The translations under genes were made by a program, and so were the position numbers. The notes under the pieces were generated by a model that did not search any database, was not told the origin of the DNA, and saw only the letters and a list, made by a program, of their open reading frames with translations. From contig CAZFBK010000024.1 in assembly GCA_964517065.1 (NCBI GenBank), forward strand, positions 1-11,105: a stretch of 11,105 nucleotides of DNA. The letters are read 5' to 3'. This DNA is from CAYYYA01 sp964517065. Its GTDB lineage: Bacteria > Patescibacteriota > Patescibacteriia > UBA1558 > 2-01-FULL-52-15. Positions 1 through 6,962 of the stretch are shown one piece after another (the stretch's first letter is position 1; every line of letters starts with the position of its first letter).

Positions 1-1347
1 ATGAGAAAGATTGAAAAAGTTATTAATGTAGCCAAACGCCGAGGTTTTATTTATCCCGCAGCGGAGATTTATGGTGGTTTGGCAGCTACCTACGATTACG
101 GTCCTTTGGGTGTGGAGTTGAAAAATAATATTAAACGCGAATGGTGGAAGGCTATGACCTCCCGGCGTGATATCGTTGGCTTGGATTCTGCTATTTTGAC
201 TCCTGAAATCGTCTGGCAGGCTTCCGGACATTTAGAAAATTTTACTGACCCTTTGGTTGACTGCAAAAAGTGTAAACAGCGATTTCGGGCTGATCACTTG
301 GAAGAAGAGACGGGCAAGTCAATTCGTGATATCAAGTGCCCGAATTGCGGTGGTGAGCTCGGAGAACCGCGCTCCTTTAATTTATTAATGAAAACAGAGC
401 TTGGTGTCATTGCCGGTCAGAAGCAGGAGGCCTATTTACGCGGGGAGACCTGCCAAGGTATTTATTTGAATTTTCTCAATGTGATGGAAAGTATGCGATT
501 GAAACCGCCGTTTGGTATCGCACAAGTTGGTAAGGCTTTTCGCAACGAAATAACTACCAAGAATTTTATTTTCCGTATGCGCGAATTTGAGCAGATGGAG
601 ATGCAGTTTTTCCTACCGGAATCTCAAGCTCAAGAGACCTTTGGTCTGTGGAAAGAAGCTCGTCAGCAATGGTATCTCGATCTTGGTATCAAGCCGGAGC
701 ATCTGCGTTTCTTCGAACATCCGGTCGAGAAGCGAGCGCACTACGCTCGAGCAGCAGAAGATATCGAATACAAATTTGATTTCAGTGACGATAATGACGG
801 TTTCAAAGAAATGGAAGGTATTCATAATCGTGGAGATTGGGATCTATCGCGCCATCAGGAATATTCCAAACAGGATTTGTCGGTGCGCGATGAAAACAAT
901 GAGAAATATATCCCTCACATTGTGGAGACCTCGGCTGGTGCTGATCGCGTCACCTTGGCTTTCCTGATGGAAGCCTACGAAGAGATCGAAGGCGGACGTT
1001 CTACCACGACTGACAGTACCAAAGAAGTAGAGACAGTTTTGCGTCTTGATCCACGATTGGCTCCTATAAAAATTGCTGTTTTGCCGCTTTCAAAGAAACC
1101 AGAGCTACAGAAAATCGCTGATCCGTTGTTCAAGGATTTGGCCAAACGCTATCGTATTCAATACGATGAGACTGGTAGTATCGGCAAACGTTATCGCCGT
1201 CAGGATGAGATTGGTACGCCGTACTGCGTGACTGTTGATTTTGATTCTCTGGAAGATAAGAAAGTGACGGTGCGTGATCGTGACACTATGGCACAGGAGC
1301 GTATCAGTATTGATCAGCTACAGAGTTATTTCGGGGAGCGGCTGTAG
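1..1347 (+). CDS. glyS: Glycyl-tRNA synthetase, dimeric (alpha2) class II type
   Basis: Charges tRNA-Gly with glycine in the cytoplasm. The 448-residue protein has the layout of the single-chain eukaryote/Gram-positive-type enzyme, not the bacterial alpha2-beta2 type. The N-terminus contains AKRRGF and then YDYGPLGVEL (about 31-40), typical of this family. A zinc-ribbon insertion has Cys88-x2-Cys91 and Cys113-x2-Cys116. Class II motif 2 is around FRNEI (180-184) with the REFEQME segment after it; motif 3 is around ETSAGADRV (309-317). The C-terminal part from about 355 (IKIAVLPLSKK) is the anticodon-binding domain, ending with the usual GTPYCVTVDFDSLEDKKVTVR-like strand region. Length is normal for a compact member. 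The ATG is the first base of the window, so the upstream region and any earlier in-frame start cannot be seen, but the start fits the family well. A terminator-like hairpin follows at 1366-1402. Confidence 0.97.
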   Translation: MRKIEKVINVAKRRGFIYPAAEIYGGLAATYDYGPLGVELKNNIKREWWKAMTSRRDIVGLDSAILTPEIVWQASGHLENFTDPLVDCKKCKQRFRADHLEEETGKSIRDIKCPNCGGELGEPRSFNLLMKTELGVIAGQKQEAYLRGETCQGIYLNFLNVMESMRLKPPFGIAQVGKAFRNEITTKNFIFRMREFEQMEMQFFLPESQAQETFGLWKEARQQWYLDLGIKPEHLRFFEHPVEKRAHYARAAEDIEYKFDFSDDNDGFKEMEGIHNRGDWDLSRHQEYSKQDLSVRDENNEKYIPHIVETSAGADRVTLAFLMEAYEEIEGGRSTTTDSTKEVETVLRLDPRLAPIKIAVLPLSKKPELQKIADPLFKDLAKRYRIQYDETGSIGKRYRRQDEIGTPYCVTVDFDSLEDKKVTVRDRDTMAQERISIDQLQSYFGERL

Positions 1348-1365
1348 CTCATAGTATTGCATTTT

Positions 1366-1402
1366 ATAAAACAGGGTTAATAATTTTTTAACCTTGTTTT
1401 AT
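1366..1402 (+). terminator. Rho-independent-like hairpin after glyS, touching the RAYT start
   Basis: The arms 1366-1380 and 1388-1402 pair over 15 bp with one G-T wobble, around a 7-nt loop rich in T. The 3' arm ends in CCTTGTTTTATT, so the U-rich stretch is mostly within the stem rather than after it, and the A-rich 5' arm makes the structure symmetric and possibly bidirectional. It lies 18 nt after the glyS stop and only one base before the ATG at 1404, so it may end glyS transcription and also keep the transposase start in a structured context. Confidence 0.7.
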
Positions 1403-1403
1403 T

Positions 1404-1994
1404 ATGTACCAGCGTAAAGCGAACCGATTAAAGGAATATGACTATAAAGATCCTGGCTATTATTTTGTCACGATCTGTGTGGCCGATTTTCAACCTGTCT
1501 TTGGCTTTATTCATGACGGCACAATGTGTTTAAATTCATATGGTTCGATTGTATATCAACAGTTATATTGGTTAGAAGCGCAATATCCCTACATTGCAAT
1601 TGATACTATGATTGTCATGCCTAATCATGTCCACGTGATTATTTGTACAGATGAGTTAGAGGCGGATGAAACGCAGGTTGATGGATGTTTGGTAAGGACA
1701 GGTCTAGACCTGTCCTTACGAGCGCCATGCGAAGTGACGTCCAAAGTGCTATCAAGTACTCATACGCCACCGACCACGAAACATTTATCATTGTCACATA
1801 TCGTTGGTGCCTTCAAAACAACTTCATCAAAGTATATCCATGGTGCAGGATTAATTGATTTTCGTTGGCATCGATCATTTTATGATTCCATCATTGACAA
1901 TGATAAAGCACTTAATCAAATTAGGGATTATATTATTTATAATCCTTATAGTTGGTTGAAAGATGAGTATAATAATTTACTAATAGACATATGA
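1404..1994 (+). CDS. REP-associated tyrosine transposase (RAYT), IS200-like Y1 family
   Basis: A single-strand DNA transposase or nuclease of the HUH superfamily (Y1 transposase domain), expected to nick and rejoin short palindromic repeats. The 196-residue protein begins RKANRLKEYDY, followed by YYFVTICV (19-26), the first strand region of the family. The HUH metal-binding motif is His75-Val-His77 within MPNHVHVII. The C-terminal helix with YIIYNP places the likely catalytic tyrosine at Tyr176. HRSFYDSII (156-164) is also typical of RAYTs. There are no signs of a partner accessory gene such as tnpB. Residues 97-106 are encoded by a perfect 28-bp palindrome lying in a variable linker between the HUH motif and the C-terminal part, so the insertion need not harm the fold. 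No Shine-Dalgarno is visible; the start abuts a hairpin. The TGA stop overlaps the ATG of the next frame (ATGA). All key residues are present, so it is probably active or only recently inactive. Confidence 0.93.
   Translation: MYQRKANRLKEYDYKDPGYYFVTICVADFQPVFGFIHDGTMCLNSYGSIVYQQLYWLEAQYPYIAIDTMIVMPNHVHVIICTDELEADETQVDGCLVRTGLDLSLRAPCEVTSKVLSSTHTPPTTKHLSLSHIVGAFKTTSSKYIHGAGLIDFRWHRSFYDSIIDNDKALNQIRDYIIYNPYSWLKDEYNNLLIDI
1692..1719. repeat. Perfect 28-bp palindrome inside the RAYT coding sequence
   Basis: The half-site GTAAGGACAGGTCT is followed directly by its exact reverse complement, with TCTAGA at the centre and no loop. It starts in phase with the reading frame and encodes VRTGLDLSL plus the first base of an Arg codon. 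A near-identical copy is at 2369-2395, so this is a dispersed REP-like unit rather than a chance palindrome. Confidence 0.93.
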
Positions 1995-2316
1995 ACCTAA
2001 CATGGTGGCACAAAATTCTTTTTAAAACCTTTCCTATGATAGCTGTGCGTTTGTTTTCGAAAGAAATCGGGTTAAGATCTTCTCCTTATGAAGCTATGCA
2101 CGATAGTTTATTAAGAGTTAAAAGAATCGATTTTTTCCCCTCCAGTTCTGGGCATCGTGGACTTATTATGGTACTTGATCAGCAACGGCCCTTTTCTTTT
2201 ATCAAGAGGACGATTACTTTAAATACGATGGTTTCGAAATTGGGGAATATCAGGTCGGAGAGGTTTCGGTCTTTGATGATGTGCGACAGCCGGACAAGGG
2301 TTTGTATGATTGTTAG
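1991..2316 (+). pseudogene. Frameshifted small hypothetical gene downstream of the RAYT
   Basis: An ATG at 1991 overlaps the RAYT stop by 4 nt. The first frame gives MNLTWWHKILFKTF, then SSPYEAMHDSLLRVKRIDFFPS, GHRGLIMVLDQQ, which reads like real protein. After about 2178-2205 this frame becomes basic and low in acidic residues (IKRTITLNTMVSKL), running on to a stop at 2342-2344. The frame one base behind instead gives a convincing continuation: YQEDDYFKYDGFEIGEYQ followed by VGEVSVFDDVRQPDKG and a TAG at 2314-2316. That second frame has a stop (TGA at 2176-2178), so the shift must lie after it, in a stretch with CCC and two TTTT runs (2189-2200). The joined product would be about 108 residues, function unknown. 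I interpret it as a 1-nt deletion or an assembly error. No standard slippery heptamer is in register, so programmed frameshifting is unlikely. Confidence 0.6.
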
Positions 2317-2368
2317 TTCTTATAAATGCGTTGGTAATAATTAAACTGAAATAATCTATTCTAATGAC

Positions 2369-2395
2369 GTAGGACAGGTCCAGACCTGTCCTTAC
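2369..2395. repeat. Second REP-like palindrome, intergenic copy
   Basis: Arms AGGACAGGTC (2371-2380) and GACCTGTCCT (2383-2392) are perfect inverted repeats around a CA loop. Outer G-T and A-C bases at 2369-2370 and 2394-2395 also pair if T2393 is bulged. Compared with 1692-1719 it lacks one A in the left arm and has C for T in the centre; otherwise it is the same sequence. It sits between the broken hypothetical gene and the M16 promoter. Confidence 0.9.
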
Positions 2396-2426
2396 ATGAG
2401 AAAGGTCATTCGTCATGCTCTGTAAA

Positions 2427-2455
2427 TTGCCAAAACCCCCCATATTAGCTATACT
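2427..2455 (+). promoter_or_regulatory. Sigma-70-type promoter for the M16 peptidase operon
   Basis: TTGCCA (2427-2432) and TATACT (2450-2455) are separated by 17 bp, each one mismatch from TTGACA and TATAAT. The ATG at 2468 is only 12 nt after the -10 box, so the transcript would begin within a few bases of the start codon (leaderless or nearly so). This supports the start chosen for the M16 gene. Confidence 0.7.
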
Positions 2456-2467
2456 TGCAGCAAATCT

Positions 2468-3739
2468 ATGTTTAAAAAAATCGTCCGTAAAGACGGGAGT
2501 AGTGTTATTTTAGCTCCAAAACAAGACACTCAGGCAGCCACCGTGCAGGTCATGTACAAAATCGGTTCGCGTCAGGAAACTGGCGCCATCAATGGTGCTT
2601 CACATTTCGTCGAGCATCTGATGTTCAAAGGCACTAAGAAGCGTCCGACGACGTTAGATATTAGCAAAACTTTGGACGCGGTCGGTGCAGAGTACAACGC
2701 CTTCACGAGTAAAGATCGCACAGCGTATTATGTTCGAGCTGATAGTACTCATACACCACTGGCTTTTGATATTCTTTCTGACATGTTGCGGCACTCTGTT
2801 TTTGATGCGAAAGAAGTGGATAAAGAACGCGGAGTTATTATCGAAGAGATCAATATGTATGAGGACAACCCGGTGATGTATCTGGATGATATTTTCGAAT
2901 CACTCGTATACAAAGGTTCTCCTCTGGCGCGACTGATTATCGGACCACGTGCCAATATTGCCAAAAATATTTCTCGTGACGCACTATTTCAGCACAAAAA
3001 GCGCTGGTACTATCCCGGCAATATGAGCATTGGTGTAGCTGGTAAATTTGACGAAGCGACAATTCTCAAATTAATTGATCGTTATTTCCCAGTGGAGAAA
3101 TCCAAGAAGTCAAAGGCTCGCGTCTCTCGGTCGTTGCTGAAACAGCAGAAACCACAAGTACGTATTATGTCGAAAGAAACGGAGCAGGTTCAGCTGATGC
3201 TGGGATTTCCTGGATTGCCATCGCGTCACCGCGATCTGCCTGCGTTAGCCGTCATGTCGAATATTCTCGGAGGCACCATGAGCTCCCGGTTGTTTATCAA
3301 TCTACGAGAGAAGCGGGGTCTGTGTTATAGTATTCGCGCCGGGTCTGACAGCCATGAAGATGTCGGGTCATTCGCGGTACGCGCTGGTTTGGATAAGTCA
3401 CGGGTATTACCGGCGCTGAAGCTGATCACTGAAGAGCTGCGCCGTCTGATCACCAGCCCTGTGACCGTCGAAGAGCTACGTCGCGCCAAGGAGAATATAC
3501 GTGGTACTACAATCCTACGTCTAGAAGATGCTAGTGATTATCTCTATTTCCTGCAGAGTCAGGAGCTGATGCATGATTCAATAGAAAGCGCTGAGAGTAA
3601 GTTGGCAAAGATAATGAATGTGACCGCTGCTGATATTCAGCGCGTAGCCTCACAGATTATCCGTTGGAACAAAAGTAATTTGGCCATCATCGGACCGTTC
3701 AAAGATGAAAAACCATTTAAAGATTTATTAACTAAGTAA
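2468..3739 (+). CDS. M16 family zinc metallopeptidase (pitrilysin/processing-peptidase type)
   Basis: A protease of the M16 family that degrades or processes peptides. The 423-residue length corresponds to the single-unit M16B type, which usually works as a dimer. The inverted zinc motif HxxEH is His46-Phe-Val-Glu49-His50, and the third zinc ligand is expected in EEINMYEDNP (Glu126 or Glu127), at the normal distance. The C-terminal half has the second M16 domain, including LREKRGLCYSI (279-289) with the Arg/Tyr pair used for substrate binding. Gly-rich LGGTMSSRLF (267-276) is also characteristic. There is no signal peptide, so it is probably cytoplasmic. It is first in a tight operon (6 nt to the AI-2E gene) under the promoter at 2427-2455. 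No Shine-Dalgarno is visible; the bases before ATG are AAATCT. The exact substrate cannot be predicted. Confidence 0.96.
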   Translation: MFKKIVRKDGSSVILAPKQDTQAATVQVMYKIGSRQETGAINGASHFVEHLMFKGTKKRPTTLDISKTLDAVGAEYNAFTSKDRTAYYVRADSTHTPLAFDILSDMLRHSVFDAKEVDKERGVIIEEINMYEDNPVMYLDDIFESLVYKGSPLARLIIGPRANIAKNISRDALFQHKKRWYYPGNMSIGVAGKFDEATILKLIDRYFPVEKSKKSKARVSRSLLKQQKPQVRIMSKETEQVQLMLGFPGLPSRHRDLPALAVMSNILGGTMSSRLFINLREKRGLCYSIRAGSDSHEDVGSFAVRAGLDKSRVLPALKLITEELRRLITSPVTVEELRRAKENIRGTTILRLEDASDYLYFLQSQELMHDSIESAESKLAKIMNVTAADIQRVASQIIRWNKSNLAIIGPFKDEKPFKDLLTK

Positions 3740-3745
3740 TCCTCT

Positions 3746-4768
3746 ATGCCAGAACAAAAACGTTTAGAATATAGCATTTCCACCATGTCAATTGTTAAAG
3801 TGTTGGTGGTTTTGGGCTTGATTGCTTTCCTCTGGCTTATTAGGGGAATCGTAGGTTTATTGTTTGTTTCTATCATCTTAGCCTCGGCTTTTAACCCCTT
3901 GGTGGCTTGGCTGGAACGCCGCAAAATCCCCCGAGGCTTTGGAATTGTCTTTATCTATATTGTTATTTTGGGGTTACTGTCTGCTATTATCACGCTCGTG
4001 ACAACACCTGTCTCTCATGAGATTGCAGGATTGACCAATAATTTCCCCGAATATCGCCATGTATTGGTAGACGCCTGGAACCATCTACAATCAATCAGCG
4101 GTGGAGCCTTGGATTCATATAATATTCAGAATAGTTTGGGTAGTTTCAATCTGCCGGGTGCTACCAGTGGTGTGTTTGCTTTTTTGCAAGCTATTTTTGG
4201 CGGTATCTTTGCCTTCTTCTTGGTGATGGTTATGACTTTTTATCTCACGGTAGAGGAGCAGGCATTACGAGGATTTATCAAAGTGCTAACCCCGGATCAT
4301 TTTCAGCCGTATGTCATGCAGCTCTGGAGCAAAGTTCAGAGCCGTTTAGGTAATTGGTTGCGAGCTCAGTTAATTCTTTCCCTAGTAATTTTTACGTTAA
4401 CCTACATTGGTCTTTCGATCCTTCAGGTTAAGTACGCCTTGGTTTTGGCTATGATGGCAGGAGCCTTCGAGCTCGTACCATATGTCGGACCGATTATGGC
4501 GGCTATTCCGGCAATTTTTTTGGCCTTCGTACAGACTCCGTATCTGGCTTTATTTGTTATCGTGCTGTACTTTATTATTCAACAATTAGAAAATACCTTT
4601 ATAGTGCCGAAAGTAATGGGTCGTGTCACGGGTCTGAATCCGATCGTAGTATTGATAGCGGTCTTGATCGGCGCCAAGATTGGAGGTATCGTCGGTACCC
4701 TGATGGCTGTGCCGGTTGCTACTGCTTTATCAACCTTCTTATACGATTTCAATAATCACGAAAGTTAA
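3746..4768 (+). CDS. AI-2E family (UPF0118/PerM) integral membrane transporter
   Basis: A polytopic inner-membrane protein of the AI-2E/PerM family. Members have been linked to autoinducer-2 export or Na+/H+ antiport, but most are uncharacterised, so the substrate is open. The 340 residues hold hydrophobic segments near 16-48 (probably two), 64-86, 146-168, 206-228, 231-262, 266-284 and 299-328, with a hydrophilic stretch at about 88-140. Family signatures are FELVPYVGPI (241-250), the ENTFIVPKVMG segment (282-292), and GLNPIVVLIAVLIGA (296-310) followed by the GTLMAVPVA end (317-325). The start has only TCCTCT upstream and no Shine-Dalgarno. It lies 6 nt after the M16 gene and 8 nt before metG, so cotranscription is very likely. 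Confidence 0.93.
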   Translation: MPEQKRLEYSISTMSIVKVLVVLGLIAFLWLIRGIVGLLFVSIILASAFNPLVAWLERRKIPRGFGIVFIYIVILGLLSAIITLVTTPVSHEIAGLTNNFPEYRHVLVDAWNHLQSISGGALDSYNIQNSLGSFNLPGATSGVFAFLQAIFGGIFAFFLVMVMTFYLTVEEQALRGFIKVLTPDHFQPYVMQLWSKVQSRLGNWLRAQLILSLVIFTLTYIGLSILQVKYALVLAMMAGAFELVPYVGPIMAAIPAIFLAFVQTPYLALFVIVLYFIIQQLENTFIVPKVMGRVTGLNPIVVLIAVLIGAKIGGIVGTLMAVPVATALSTFLYDFNNHES

Positions 4769-4776
4769 TCAGTAAC

Positions 4777-6234
4777 ATGCCGAATTCTTTCTACATCACG
4801 ACACCGATTTATTACGTTAATGACCAACCACACCTTGGTCATGCGTATTCGAATCTTTTGGCTGACGTCGTGGCGCGTTATCAACGTCAGCTTCTTGGTG
4901 CTGACAAAGTTTTTTTCTTAACTGGTACTGATGAGCACGGTGCTAAGATCGCGGAGAAAGCAGAGGAGAAAGGTTTACCTGTGGAAGTATTCGTTGATCA
5001 GGTAGCTGAGCAGTTCAAGTTGGCTTGGAAGAACCTAAATATTAGTAATGACGATTTTATCCGCACGACAGAAGAGCGGCACATTCAGGCCGTGACCAAG
5101 ATCATGGGACGTCTACGCGCCGCTCAGACTCCAACGGGTAATGACGTTTTGTACAAAGGTGAATACGAAGGATTGTATTGTCGCGGTTGTGAAAAGTTTT
5201 TGACTGAGCGTGATCTCGTTGACGGTAAGTGTCCGTTGCATCCCAATCAAGAACCAGAACATCTGAAAGAGACTAACTGGTTTTTTCGTTTGACTGACTT
5301 CTTACCACAGCTGGACGAGCTGATAACTACTGACCAATTGAAGATCGTGCCCGAAGGCCGGAAGAATGAAACCTTAGGCTATATTCGTCAGGGTATTAGT
5401 GATTTTTCTGTTTCTCGGGAGAAAGTCAGCTGGGGCATTCCTATGCCTTGGGATCCGTCACAGGTGATTTACGTCTGGACCGAGGCTTTGATGAACTACC
5501 TGACAGCTATCGGCTATCCTGATGATGAGAAGCGTTGGCAGCAGTGGTGGCCAGCCGAAGCTCAGGTACTGGGACCGGAGATTTTGAAATTTCATGCGCT
5601 GTATTGGCCAGCGATGCTGCTGGCTTTGAAGTTACCGTTACCAGAGAAGCTCTACGTCCATGGCTTTTTCACCGTTGACGGGCAGAAGATGAGTAAAAGT
5701 TTGGGTAATGTCATTGATCCAAATGTCTTAGTTGAGAAATTTGGTAGTGACGCTACTCGGTATTTGATTTTGTCCCAATTTTCTTTCGGCTCCGAGTCCG
5801 ATATCAAAGTGTCTGATTTTACCGAACGCTATAATGCTGATCTGGCTAACGGTTTGGGCAACCTTATAGCACGTCTGACAAACCTAGCAGAGAAATATCT
5901 CCCGGCCGGTACGACAATACCGCAGGTGATAGATTTGCGATCCGAACAGATTAATAGTCTGTACGCCACTATGAAAGTTCGTGAAGCGCTTCAAATCATT
6001 TGGCAGATTATCACGGAGTGTGATGGACAGCTGGAGCAGGAGAAGCCCTGGGAATTAGCCAAGACTGATATGCCCCGCGTGATTGTTTTGTTGACTGAGC
6101 TGTTAGCTAAGGTTCGTTTCATAGGTCAGGCAATCGTACCTGTACTGCCAGAGACATCACAGAAGATAGCTGAAATTTTTCAAACAGATACTATTCATAA
6201 ACCTGCTAATCTCTTTAATCGTCTAGAATCATGA
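4777..6234 (+). CDS. metG: Methionyl-tRNA synthetase
   Basis: A class I aminoacyl-tRNA synthetase that charges initiator and elongator tRNA-Met. The N-terminus FYITTPIYYVNDQPHLGH gives the HIGH-type motif as His19-Leu-Gly-His22. The connective-peptide zinc site is the single-knuckle form, with Cys135-x2-Cys138 and Cys152-x2-His155. KMSKS is intact at 304-308. The anticodon-binding helical domain fills roughly 340-485 (QEKPWELAK is typical). At 485 residues it lacks the C-terminal tRNA-binding (EMAP-like) domain found in longer enzymes, which is common in small genomes. The TGA stop overlaps the start of the CvpA gene (ATGA), suggesting translational coupling. The start at 4777 is the only good ATG before the conserved strand. 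No Shine-Dalgarno is seen. Confidence 0.98.
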   Translation: MPNSFYITTPIYYVNDQPHLGHAYSNLLADVVARYQRQLLGADKVFFLTGTDEHGAKIAEKAEEKGLPVEVFVDQVAEQFKLAWKNLNISNDDFIRTTEERHIQAVTKIMGRLRAAQTPTGNDVLYKGEYEGLYCRGCEKFLTERDLVDGKCPLHPNQEPEHLKETNWFFRLTDFLPQLDELITTDQLKIVPEGRKNETLGYIRQGISDFSVSREKVSWGIPMPWDPSQVIYVWTEALMNYLTAIGYPDDEKRWQQWWPAEAQVLGPEILKFHALYWPAMLLALKLPLPEKLYVHGFFTVDGQKMSKSLGNVIDPNVLVEKFGSDATRYLILSQFSFGSESDIKVSDFTERYNADLANGLGNLIARLTNLAEKYLPAGTTIPQVIDLRSEQINSLYATMKVREALQIIWQIITECDGQLEQEKPWELAKTDMPRVIVLLTELLAKVRFIGQAIVPVLPETSQKIAEIFQTDTIHKPANLFNRLES

Positions 6235-6899
6235 ATGTAGTAGATTATATTTTGATTGGTGCCCTCGTGATATTTTTTTGGCGTGGTTTTGCTCGTGGTT
6301 TCATCGGCACCTTGGCTTGGCTCGGCGGGTTGATCATTGGTACCTGGCTAGCAGGTACATTTTACGTTACCGTCGGTGTCTGGCTGGATCAGTGGATACA
6401 TAATCAATCATTATCAGTCACGGTCAGCTTCATTGGGTTATTGGTATTGAGTATGGGGATTGTTGGATTGGTCTTTGCGGTGGTCAATAAAATGTTTAAT
6501 CTCATCCCGGTGGTAGGGTTTATTAATCGTTTTTTAGGTGGTTTGCTTGGATTGGTTGAAGCAATATTATTGGCTGGTCTTATTTTCTGGTTTGTTGGAC
6601 TGATACCATTAGACAATGATTATACTAAGGCAATTCGCGGTGCCAAACTACAGCAACCAATTGTAAATGCTTCGGCTGCTATTCGCTGGTTCTTACCACA
6701 GTCATTGAAGGCGGCCGGTACTTTGGATTTACAAAGTCTTGGCTTCCCGAGCGGTAATTTTTCAGCCACTCAATTTATCGACTCGCTTAATGCTGAACAA
6801 AAAGCTCAGCTGCAAAATAATTTACAGTTGCTGAAAAATTTGACTCCCGAGCAGCAGGCCTTACTACAGGGAGAGCTAGATAAACGCTCAAAGAAATAG
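6231..6899 (+). CDS. CvpA family membrane protein with Q/L-rich C-terminal tail
   Basis: A small integral membrane protein of the CvpA (colicin V production) family, whose molecular role is unclear. It starts MNVVDYILIGAL, with the family pattern RGFARGF (18-24) after the first membrane helix. Further hydrophobic segments lie at about 26-46, 62-87 and 101-127, giving four. The loop motif IPVVGFINRFLGGLLGLVE (92-110) is the clearest CvpA signature. After residue 130 the protein is soluble, ending in a polar Gln/Leu-rich tail (188-222, including LTPEQQALLQGEL) that probably forms helix; its role is unknown. It overlaps metG by 4 nt and is the last gene of the operon, before the GC hairpin at 6912-6926. 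Confidence 0.88.
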   Translation: MNVVDYILIGALVIFFWRGFARGFIGTLAWLGGLIIGTWLAGTFYVTVGVWLDQWIHNQSLSVTVSFIGLLVLSMGIVGLVFAVVNKMFNLIPVVGFINRFLGGLLGLVEAILLAGLIFWFVGLIPLDNDYTKAIRGAKLQQPIVNASAAIRWFLPQSLKAAGTLDLQSLGFPSGNFSATQFIDSLNAEQKAQLQNNLQLLKNLTPEQQALLQGELDKRSKK

Positions 6900-6911
6900 T
6901 ATGCTATTCGA

Positions 6912-6926
6912 CCCCGCGTAGCGGGG
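6912..6926. terminator. GC-rich hairpin after the cvpA-like gene
   Basis: CCCCGC (6912-6917), loop GTA, GCGGGG (6921-6926) form a perfect 6-bp stem 12 nt after the CvpA stop. It could end the M16-AI-2E-metG-CvpA transcript, but no T-run follows, so it might instead be a 3'-end stabiliser or a short repeat. The role is uncertain; the hairpin itself is clear. Confidence 0.45.
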
Positions 6927-6962
6927 CGAGACCAGGAATTATCTATATTTCACAATATCTCT

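Noticed and set aside
587..967. Open frame inside glyS on the + strand
   Set aside because: It overlaps the strongly conserved synthetase in another frame, and its composition (rich in Ser, Arg, Ile without motifs) is that of a shadow.
1357..1386. TTGCAT and TAATTT as a RAYT promoter
   Set aside because: The match is weak, in A/T-rich sequence, and the second element lies in the loop of the hairpin.
1832..1834. Tyr144 of the RAYT (SSKYI) as catalytic tyrosine
   Set aside because: In the Y1 family the nucleophile sits on the later helix in the YI..NP context, which is Tyr176 here.
2189..2205. Programmed -1 ribosomal frameshift in the hypothetical gene
   Set aside because: No X-XXY-YYZ heptamer is in register and no stable downstream structure was apparent; a deletion or assembly error is simpler.
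1692..2395. CRISPR-like array from the two palindromes
   Set aside because: Only two copies about 650 bp apart, one inside a gene, with no regular spacers.
2219..2443. Minus-strand frame containing VRTGLDLSY
   Set aside because: The peptide resembles the RAYT linker only because the palindrome reads the same on both strands; the rest has no protein-like features.
6944..6949. TATATT as -10 box for tatD
   Set aside because: The spacing to the ATG is similar to that of the M16 promoter, but at 17 bp upstream there is only GCGGGG from the hairpin and no -35-like sequence.
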